Of a DNA stretch of 64,000 nt, positions 55,720-64,000 are shown piece by piece. The position numbers were made by a program, and so were the translations under genes. Origin of the DNA: Carettochelys insculpta (lineage: Eukaryota; Chordata; Testudines; Carettochelyidae); NCBI RefSeq assembly GCF_033958435.1, contig NC_134138.1, forward strand, positions 29,170,598 through 29,234,597, in the 5' to 3' direction. The notes under the pieces are model-generated. The model ran no database searches. It worked only from the letters and a program-made list of their open reading frames with translations, and had not been told where the DNA came from. How positions within the stretch are numbered: position 1 is the first letter of the stretch; every line of letters begins with the position of its first letter.

Positions 55720-55732
55720 CTCTTCTACCACA

Positions 55733-57257
55733 GTTCACCCTTGAAAGCTGGATCCCTGGCCACGGGGGTGGGGGATGTCATTTTTTCTAGTGGGGGCTAA
55801 GCCTTAAGGGAGGTGGGGGAGCAGGTGCTTGAAGGGGATGGCAGAGGATGGAGGAGAGGAGCTAGTGGCCAAGGCCATGTGTGCTGTGCTGTCCAGGTGG
55901 GGACACTCGCAGCTGATCCCACCTCGCAGTTTCCAACCTACAGTAGGTTGGCAACTATGGGATCAGCTGGCTGTGTCCCCAACCCACACATGGCAGAGGG
56001 ATCCCTGGGCCTGTGTGGGGATGCCTGAAGTTGGCACTCCCTTGGCCTCCCTGATTCACACCCACAGAATGTGAGAGGCCTGGGCCCCAGCACCCCACCC
56101 CACTGCCCTTTCCTTTGCCGCAGCCTCAGAGCTGAGCAGCACATGGACTCCATCTGCTCTGTACTGCTCCGCCCCAAAGCTTTGGGCTCCCTGACCCTGG
56201 GAAAGTCGGAAGAGATGGTGAACCATCCATCAGTCACCAGGGTGGCCTCTGGAGGACTGGAGCATCAATAGCTGAGGGCTTCTCCTCTCCAAGCCACCTC
56301 CCCTTCCCAGCAGGCTGCCTGGGTATGGGTGAGGCGAAGCGAGACAACATGTGGGGGGTGCACAGGGGACCCCACTTGGACCCCCAGTATCACTGCTCCC
56401 CACCCCACACTCACTGTCAGTGCCACACTGTGCTGCTTCCAATGAGTGTGGGGGCCTTGCCTAGAGAGTTGCAGTGTGAGAGCAGCACAAGCTTCCTTGG
56501 TCCTGCTACTCCTAGGCTGTGCAACTCTGAGGGTGGGGGAACTGCCCTGCATGCACCAGAAGTGGTGGGTTGGGGCAGGTGAGGAGGGGCATGGGTGAGG
56601 AAGGGGTGGGGCATGAGAGGAGCAGGGGAGGGAGGGGGGTGGGAAGAGGCATGTGATGGTCCCCTTCCCCCCTCCACATGTGATCCCTGCATGAGTCACC
56701 TCTTATGGGTGGACAGGTGCAGAGACAGGAGCCCTCAGCCAGGAGGCTGAGCAAAGAGTGAAACTGCTGTGAATGAGTTGTGGGGGAGAGGGGTCCTGGG
56801 TCAGCCAGCTAGTGTAGAGAGAAGCATAGGGGAAGGGCCCACCCCGACTGCGATGACCATGCATGCATGATGAATATGAGGTCATGCTGGAGGGAAAGTA
56901 GGGGAGAGTGGTGTGCTGTTCAGCAGGCCATCCCACATCTGATACCACATCCAGGTTTGCCTCATTACCAGATAACGGACTAAACTGGGCGTAACAAGAC
57001 TGTCTGGTTTAAAACCAGATGAAGGGCCTTTCTGGGCCGTGCAAAGTGCCTGCTCTGCTGACTCTTGTCCAGAAGGCTTTTTTCCCGAGGATGCAGGCAC
57101 TTTACTTCAAGAATCTCTCCAATCCTGACCCATGCAAGTCTGACCTGGCCTGTGAGTGTTGTCCAACCTGACTTCCCTAGGCCTTTCCCAACAGAGAATT
57201 CTTCTTGTTACTGTCTCGCGGCTCTCTCCCTCCCTAACTGAACTCTCTCTCGGTTTT
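55733..57257. other. GC-rich region, no supported gene
   Basis: 56540-56650 is strongly G-rich (ggggtggggcatgagagg type). Many overlapping frames up to 144 codons appear on both strands, as expected of GC-rich DNA, and none has a recognisable domain. Likely old repeat-derived sequence. Confidence 0.45.
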
Positions 57258-57537
57258 AACTAATTCTTGACTCCCCTTCCCTCCCCGCTTTCCGCCCCTC
57301 TACTCTCTGATTTGCTCACCTTCATAATATTTTTCTGATTTGGCAACCTTGATTACAATTTTTGGTTCTCTGTGCTTTAAATATTGAGTCTGTTCTGGTA
57401 TGGCTAAGATCTGAAGAAGTGGGTCTGTCCCACGAAAGCTCATCACCTAATAAATTATTTTGTTAGTCTTTAAAGTGCTACTGGACTGCTTTTTTTGCTT
57501 TGATAGTATATAGACTAGCACAGCCTTCTCTCTGTTA
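57258..57537 (+). mobile_element. PLE family A 3-prime end
   Basis: Close match to copy 1 at 9735-10010: actctctgatttgctcacct, taatatttttctgattt, aaatattgagtctgttct, then gatctgaagaagtgggtctg and aataaattattttgttagtc. Only the right end is present, with no inverted partner. Confidence 0.85.
57411..57437 (+). ncRNA. Hammerhead-like core, intact
   Basis: CTGAAGA at 57411-57417, GTGGG at 57419-57423 paired with CCCAC at 57429-57433, GAAA at 57434-57437. A five-base-pair stem II is fully retained. Confidence 0.5.
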
Positions 57538-60500
57538 CTCTCTCTCTCCTCTGTTTGCATTCTTTTTCTGACCCTTTCATAGCTGGAGTCACCAATTATC
57601 ATTAAATTGCCATATCACCATCAATGGGGGATTAGCTGCTACAGTTACAAACACGACTAAGTCTAGCTTACTGCAAAGGACCAGCCAGCCTGTGACAAGG
57701 ATGTCTCTGCATGAAAAAAGTCATACAGCAGCAATTTTAATGAAACTAAGCTTTATTTAAAATAGAGAAAATTGAATGGGAAAGAAAGAAAGAAAAAGAA
57801 AAAGCTTGCTTAATGTTCAAGTTTACACATCTCAACAACTAAACCAGGCATTTGCAGCTCAGTTACAGAGAAAAACAAAAAACTAAATTTCTTACACTGC
57901 TTGAAATTAATTCCATCTCTCACAGTACTCCTAATTCAGCCTGCCAACATTGCTTACTGTCTAGAGGAAGACTTTCTCTGCTGCATCCAGAGATCTTTCT
58001 TGTGAAGCCTACATTATCCAGGCCCAGGGTTACGCCCCTGTTTTCCGACCCAGTTGTCCTCAGTTAATTACACACACAATAAGATCTGGACTTCTCATTT
58101 TCTTTAAGGCTTACACAGTTTTTATAGGCATTTAACTATTTCAGTGAGGGGGCTGTGGTTTTTATTTTTATTGCTATAGTTTAATCTCTACAGTCCCCAT
58201 AGTGTATTCCTTTTCGCTGTATAAATTGTCTTATGCCAATGTAGTTTATTTCCCTAACCTTACTGGAATAACAGTGCACACACTTGGGGGTTTTATCACT
58301 TTAACAACACCAATTTCAAAGGGCTATCATTAAAATGTGCAAAAAAATGTGTGCAGACCAGTTCTGTGATGACCTACTGAGGATACAAAGACATTTGTGA
58401 TGCTTAGCACTGAGACCATATTTTGCACATGCTTTTCTGCTCAGAGCCCATCTTATCCAGCCTCTGGTTTCAAATCTTTTAATCAATTTCCCTCATGCCA
58501 TTTTTACTGTGCTAAAACACATGAATTCTGGATCCCACAATCTCCATCATATCTTGTAGTCAACACTTAGCCCATGCATGTCAATGCATTACCCCAGCTA
58601 CACACTCCCACCACATCGTCTTTGAAACTGGCGAGCATTCTGTTTCAAAGGCCAGAAAACAAATGGAGCAGTGGTAGAAAGGCTAGAATGTTGATAGCAA
58701 AAAATGTCCTCAAAATCTCACTGATAATGGCACAGGCACTTTTTGTTGTCGTAGAAGCTAAACCTCTGCATACATTAACATTCCTCATATTTCAAAAGAA
58801 ATACGTCAATGGGGCATGATTAGTGGGGCAGCTCCATTGGGGCCAACCCCATGTTTTTTTCTTATTTTCTGATGTTCAGCCAAAACCATTATTTCTATAA
58901 ATATAGCTGCTGCTTCTACTTGCTCTGAGTTGATACAGAAACATTCCCAGCCAAGCTGGCCAGTATAAAGTCTTAAGTGTCTGCAAGCAAGTAGTACTAT
59001 TTCACCCTATTAGAGGGGATGAGGGAAGTTGTTAACCTAGCTGTTCTGAAGGCATGAAGGCTGCAAAGAACCTGAAGGAAGACATTTCTTCTTACACACA
59101 GACAGATTCTTACTTAGACGCTATGAAGGGGCAGCCCAGACTGTATCTCTGTTTCCTGTCATTTTGCAGGTTAGTTGGATGTTGCAGATCTGCAGTATCT
59201 GGTATTTTTACGTTAGCCCCAAGAAGGAAAATAAGCATTTTTTTTCACCCCAAAGCAATGGGTTATAGTTAAGGGGCTAGGGAGGTCTGATACTTGTCTA
59301 AAAATCAAACTTAGAATTGAGTAAGTAAGGCAGGTGTATTTTTGTGAATATATACATGTTGTTGAGACTCAAGGCAAGGCCCTGTTCCCTGAATAGTAGA
59401 GCACCGGCTCCAGCCTAGCCCTGCAATAAAAAAGAGTTGCCGGGGCTTACCCAGACTGAATGTGTGGGATGGATCTCAATACAGTTCCCAGTAATTTTAC
59501 AGAAGTCCATTGAGTTGAGACTAAGTAAATGCCATAAAGGAAGAATCATAGCCTGGGGCCCAGTGTCTTTGTGAACTGTATTACGTCATTGAACCAAAGA
59601 CACCATGTGAGCCTAACTAACAGCTACGGTAACTTTCTGTTGTTTCTTACTTGAAGCTGTATATGAGCTCAGTATTGTGGAGACTGAAACATTTTGGCTA
59701 TAAGGTATAAGTGAAAGTTTACCTAATACATACCCAGCATGTGCTTATGTGAAAGCAGAATATCTCCATTTGTCAGAAGTTCCAATCCCTGTGCTTATTT
59801 TGTGAAATTCATATATATGTGGGGGTGGTGGGGTGAGAGAGAAAGAGAGAGAAGTAGTTTTGAAACTGCAAAGTCTGCATGTGTGTGTGTGTTGTTAACT
59901 ATCTGATGTATTACAGTCCTATAGAAAATCCAGCTGCAGTCTCTTGCAAGGATATGCATTCCCAGTTTGTGCAGTCAGATAGAGGAATTCTGTAACACAG
60001 AATGGGTAAGTGAATTCACTTTCCTGGATGTAGGCAACACTAATGTAGGCTGGGCAAAGGCATTTTTAATCCACAATGTCCTCTAAGCCTGCTAAGAAAT
60101 AGCCAAGGCAACATGGTTAAAATGCCTGTTTCTAGTTTACACTTCCACGGTCTCCAGGGGATCTGCATTGTTGATAGTGAAAATATGGGAGATTCTCCAA
60201 TTAGTGATAATGCAGACACAGCCTAAGATGTGACTCATCCTCTACATCATAGCATTGGCCAAGTCTAAGCAGCAGAACTCCTTCAAGTAATGAGCAAGCC
60301 AATTAGGCTGGACTCTCCTTCAAGGGACATGAGAGTTCATTCTTGTGAACAGTTTTCCAGCTGCTTTTCAGCTAAGATTTTGTCAGATCTGTCACAGTCG
60401 ACTCACTATTTTTGAACAGCATCAGGACAGGAAAAGGCAAATGTGCCATTATCTTTGGTTAGATCTGAATTGGTAGAGTAGGCATGGTTTCCTGTGAGAC

Positions 60501-61018
60501 AGATCATGGGAAGAAATCCTGGTTCCGTTTAAATCAATGACAAAATTCCCATTTACTCTGTGGAGCCAGGCACCTCACTACTGGTGCAATCAAATATTTT
60601 ACCTCACTACTGAGAACTCTTAATGAATCTCCAGTGTGAAGAAGACGTCTGCTGCTTTAAAAGAAGTAATTGATTACGTTCCTCCTATTTCTTTATGTTA
60701 TCAGTTTTTGACCAGCCTATAACCTCCTCTTCTAGAGGAAACAAAGCATCAGAAATGCAGCACTTTACAGACTAACAAGGCAACTGTCCCCTTTGCATTC
60801 TCCCACCCATCAGTGGGCATGGCCATCAGTCTAGTTTAATATGAAATGAGGCCACTAGTGGAGACTGTGAGATGCTGATCACTGTTTTAGTCATTTGAAT
60901 TTTGCATTGGCTTCCTCTCTGTCGCTGGCTGCAGTTCAAGATATAATTAACTATCCAAAAAGCAGTGCACTAAATAACCTAAGGTCTTGCCTACACGTAA
61001 AGGGCTCTGTCATACATA
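57538..61018. other. Mostly unique sequence with short microsatellites
   Basis: (GAAA)n-like tract at 57781-57803, (GA)n at about 59835-59853 and (TG)n at 59879-59892. No transposon termini or supported exons were seen until the inverted tRNA-like pair at 61019. Confidence 0.5.
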
Positions 61019-61341
61019 TGTAGTACCCAAAGATACTGAGACCTCATCTGGGGTGAGTGAAATCTCTGCTCTACAGCCTTGCTTGAGAGCCATGTGGCCT
61101 TTAGCTCATGTGGTTGAGTGCTGGGCTATAGCACCTATGCTTACAGGTTCTATCCCTACAGCCAGCAACCTGCATCTGTGGGTGTTACAGCTGGTGAAAA
61201 AACCCAGGTCAACTGCTTAGAAGGCAGCTATGCTCACCACTACCACATGAGCTAAAGGCCAACTGGCTCTCAGCTGAGGCTGTAGAGCAGAGACTTCACT
61301 CACCCCAGGCGAGGTCTCAGTACCTCTGGGTACTACACATA
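61019..61341. repeat. Long inverted repeat with tRNA-like halves
   Basis: Left arm tgtagtacccaaagatactg, ggggtgagtgaaatctctgc. Right arm gcagagacttcactcacccc, tacctctgggtactacacat. The arms exceed 100 bp. Each holds ggcctttagctcatgtggt (A-box-like tagctcatgtgg). The left copy continues to ggttctatccc at about 61147-61157, which fits the B box GGTTCNANNCC. So tRNA-derived sequences face each other head to head. It is either a foldback of SINE copies or an inverted duplication. Confidence 0.7.
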
Positions 61342-61826
61342 TAAGCTACGTCTACATGGGTATGCTACGTTGAAATAGCTTATTTCGATGAATAGCATCT
61401 ACACGTCCTCCAGGGCTGGTGCTGTCAAGGTTGGGCAGCACTACGTTGAAGTAGGCGCCGCAGGGGAGCGTCTACACACCAAAGTGGCCCACATCGGGTG
61501 GGTGCCAGGAACAGCTGCAGACAGGGTCACAGGGCGGACTAGCACTTCCAGGGCAACAGCAAGCCGCTCCCTTAAAGGGCCCCTCCCAGACACACTTGCA
61601 CTAAACAGCACAAGATCCACAGAGCCGACAACTGGTTGCAGACCCTGTGCATGCAGCATGGATCCCCAGCTGCCGCAGCAGAAGCCCTGGGCTAAGGGCT
61701 GCTGCACATGGTGACCAAAGAGTCCCGCAGGGGCTTGAGAGAGCGTCTCTCAACCCCTCAGCTGATGGCTGCCATGGCTGACCCCGCTATTTTGATGTTG
61801 CGGGACGCGGATCATCTACACTTGCC

Positions 61827-62759
61827 TGTTAGCCGGTGGCTGGGTAATGTGCGGTGAGGTACCAACTATGCCCTTGTTATCATCCAAGTTTAAAACTACA
61901 AGAGCAGAGAGCTCGTCACTGCAAGCAGCCAAGACAGGCTGACGGATTCCCCTGGGTCCTAAGCAACCCAGTTTTTTACTGTTAGAGCAGGCAGCTCCTA
62001 GCGCACTCACCCACGGCCAGGCTGTAGTGACCAAACGGTTAAAGTTCTTTTGTTGTGTGCTGTGTTGCAGTGACAAAAGGGTTAACAAAATAGTTAGGCT
62101 TGGATCTTAACTAGTTACAAGTTTATTAAGCTACAGTTATAAGCGTATGGTTACAAAAGGCTATTGTTTACTTCTTATATGCTAGCAAAGTACAGGTGTT
62201 AACAAGTTACGTTACAATCCAATACAAAGATATCTGTTACCTTCTAACACAATGACATCTTGACACTAGTTACAGAGCTCTAATTCTTTAGCTGTGCACA
62301 AAAAAGTCAGAGACCTAGCATGGGTGTATCTTTGCGTCTCTTGATACCAGCGTAGCCAAGCCGGATCGGTCACTCAATTCCGTGGAAAGACGAATACGAG
62401 GTTGGGCGTCCCCAGTAGTGGACCTCGGGAGGCTATCACCTGACCCGACCAGCAGGCAGTTGGTGGAATGCACTCAAAGTTAGAGTTCTGCTGGACCCAT
62501 CTTTTATACCCCTTTGGGTTACGTATTCTCTTTCTTATCTAAGGTGCCAGATCATACTGGTCTGTCTTTGTGACGCCAGTTTGTTACAAGGGCATTTCTA
62601 CTTAGTTTGCACTTGTAAGACAAGACATAAGCAATTTAGGCGTACAGGACATTCTTTTGTGCGGGTGGGGCACGTCCCCTTCTGGGTGATTGTGTGTGTG
62701 CATCATATTGATCAATGCCAGCTGGGGTGATTTCTGAGGGTCCCCCCCCCGTGTTGACA
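61827..62759 (-). mobile_element. Solo LTR, minus orientation
   Basis: TG...CA borders: tgttagcc at the left and gtgttgaca at the right. On the minus strand a TATA box (ggtataaaag, 62501-62510) and a downstream AATAAA polyadenylation signal (complement of tttatt at 62122-62127) are in the right order for U3-R-U5. The length of about 930 bp fits an endogenous retroviral LTR. gcctgttagcc occurs at 61824-61834 and again at 62765-62775, so the exact right border is uncertain. No gag, pol or env is present. Confidence 0.62.
62501..62508 (-). promoter_or_regulatory. LTR TATA box
   Basis: The complement of cttttatacc gives ggtataaaag within the U3 part of the solo LTR at 61827-62759. It is expected to lie about 25-30 bp before the LTR transcription start. 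Confidence 0.5.
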
Positions 62760-62999
62760 GTCTGGCCTGTTAGCCTTCCATCTGTACTTTCTGCTTCTCA
62801 GGGTCACGATAAGCTAGCACATCTGGGCCTCAGTGAGGTCATCAAAGACTGTGCTGTCAGCAGCCATTTCCGTGCCCTGTGTGCTCCTCGGTGGGGGGGG
62901 CAGCGAGCAAGCTGGCTTGTAAGGGGGAGACTTTGGGGATAGCGTCGATTTCAACTTCGAAATAGCGCGCGCCACGTGTAGACGCGGCTATACTGTTAC

Positions 63000-63185
63000 A
63001 TTTGCACTGGGAGGCCCCAGCTAGTGAAGGCATAGCTTATAGTAGCAAGAGTTCTTATGCTGGTACAGTTCATACAATTTCCCCAGGTGAAATGAGCACT
63101 TCTTTGTTGCCAAGATAACTATGTCTGTGCTAGGATTTTTTGCCAGCATAGCAATATCAGCTACGATAATGACTTTTTTCATACT
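63000..63185. mobile_element. Possible MITE fragment
   Basis: gaaggcatagcttatagtag, ctatgtctgtgctagg and gccagcatagcaatatcagc resemble parts of short turtle DNA elements. No termini are clear. Confidence 0.35.
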
Positions 63186-64000
63186 CCTAACCAATATAGT
63201 TTTGTGATCAAATGTAGATTAAGCCTGAATGTTGTACTGGTGTATTCAGAAGAAGCCAAGTTGGATCCTTTATCTGACAGATTTTGAATTATAAATGGAG
63301 GCCCCTCTATGTATAGGAGCCTCTGACTGTTACTGTGAGCTGCAATCTGGCTCCAGAGACTATAACTCCCGTGAGGCTTAGGGAAGGGGGAGGGCTTTTT
63401 AGCTAGGGTGGAAAAAGAAGACGATGATCTCCTGTTCTTGGAGTGTTAAGGCTGAAGGAACAGACTACTTCAAGGCAAGTGTGAAGTTTTCTCCCATCCA
63501 GGAACTGCTTTGGGGAGTTGCAGCCTGCTGGTAAGAGACCCTGCAGGAAAGGAACTTGATCTGTGTCAGGGGCTGCTCAGCTTGTTGCCTTGCCTTGCCT
63601 TGCCTGGACTGACACACAGAACCTTCATCAAGCTATCTGCAGTCCGGTGAACAGCAGCCGCACTCCAAAGCCAAGCAGGTAACTGGAGCTGTGATTGTAA
63701 AAGAGTGCACACTCTGGGGTGGGATGACTGATGGCAGTGCTCATGCTGGTTATATGTTTCATTTATTTCTGTGTATCTTGTTAATTGATTTTATTCATGT
63801 TTAGTCTGTACTGCTGTTTCCTTAAGTTGTTAAGTAAAGGTGTGTGTTAGTTCTCATATGACCTATTAGATAAGTACTCTGTACAATTGCTGTTTGGGAG
63901 TAAACCCATATTATAGCTGGAATAAGTTTCCGGGAGGTTCCCAAGACACACCATTAAGTGTGTACAGGGACCAGCCAGGAGTAGGTACCGCCATTTTACA
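63186..64000 (+). mobile_element. Possible LTR at window end
   Basis: From about 63358, actataactcccgtgaggct is reminiscent of the start of vertebrate LTRs. Near 63830, aagttgttaagtaaaggtgt then gtgttagttctcatatgacc looks like an R/U5-type end region. A (CCTTG)n tract lies at 63586-63605. The right border lies outside the window. Confidence 0.35.

Larger units (their letters stand above)
61344..62989. mobile_element. Harbinger-like element containing an LTR
   Basis: Ends agctacgtctacatgggtat and cacgtgtagacgcggct are inverted, with ATA on both sides (61341-61343, 62990-62992). Subterminal tgaaatagcttatttcgatg and tcaacttcgaaatagcgcgc are typical of a common turtle DNA element. The left body (61380-61820) is GC-rich and non-coding. 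The element is split by the LTR at 61827-62759. Confidence 0.72.

Noticed and set aside
61095..61165. A functional tRNA gene
   Set aside because: The A and B boxes are present, but the rest does not fold to a cloverleaf by eye and it lies in an inverted repeat, so I treat it as tRNA-derived repeat.
61388..61714. 108-codon plus frame
   Set aside because: It lies in the GC-rich non-coding body of a Harbinger-like MITE, with an overlapping 88-codon minus frame.

Overview
The window is vertebrate nuclear DNA, almost certainly from a turtle. The evidence is the repeat content: CR1 LINE 3-prime ends, a tRNA-headed SINE of the cryptodiran (Cry/turtle Pol III) type with a CR1-like tail, many hAT, Tigger-like and Harbinger-like short DNA elements, and several Penelope-like element (PLE) copies. 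A softshell turtle is possible but cannot be fixed from sequence alone. I found no host protein-coding exon I can name, no functional tRNA or rRNA gene, and no CRISPR array. The window reads as intergenic or intronic DNA, and its coding-like stretches are broken transposon genes or GC-rich low-complexity sequence.

Layout. 1-8.5 kb: a CR1 end, then single-copy-looking DNA with hAT and Tigger-like elements. 8.57-10.26 kb: a palindromic DNA element split by a 1.27-kb PLE. 12.6-14.7 kb: a solo LTR inside a hAT fragment, PLE tails and a CR1 end. 15.3-17.9 kb: a PLE foldback, then a Tigger-like element carrying a minisatellite. 20.3-21.4 kb: a LINE reverse-transcriptase relic cut by a SINE. 22.2-24.3 kb: a DNA element with a SANT-like coding start, cut by a second PLE family that itself holds a SINE. 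24.4-26.3 kb: local duplications and a GC-rich minisatellite. 26.5-28.5 kb: a second LINE relic cut by a DNA element. 29.5-40 kb: a solo LTR and hAT/Harbinger-like elements, including a 415-bp palindrome. 40.4-42.9 kb: AT-rich DNA with no repeat I recognise. 42.9-49.6 kb: dense insertions, including a CR1 cut by a Tigger-like element and a run of three DNA elements. 49.6-53.5 kb and 57.5-61.0 kb: quiet. 53.5-57.5 kb: three PLE insertions and one CR1. 61.0-64.0 kb: an inverted pair of tRNA-like sequences, a Harbinger-like element containing an LTR, and an LTR-like sequence at the window end.

The most interesting theme is the Penelope-like material. Two families recur, many copies are near-perfect foldbacks flanked by 10-13 bp target duplications, and their ends contain a hammerhead-ribozyme-like core (CTGANGA, a GTGGG/CCCAC hairpin, then GAAA). 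The nested insertions also give a relative order of transposon activity.
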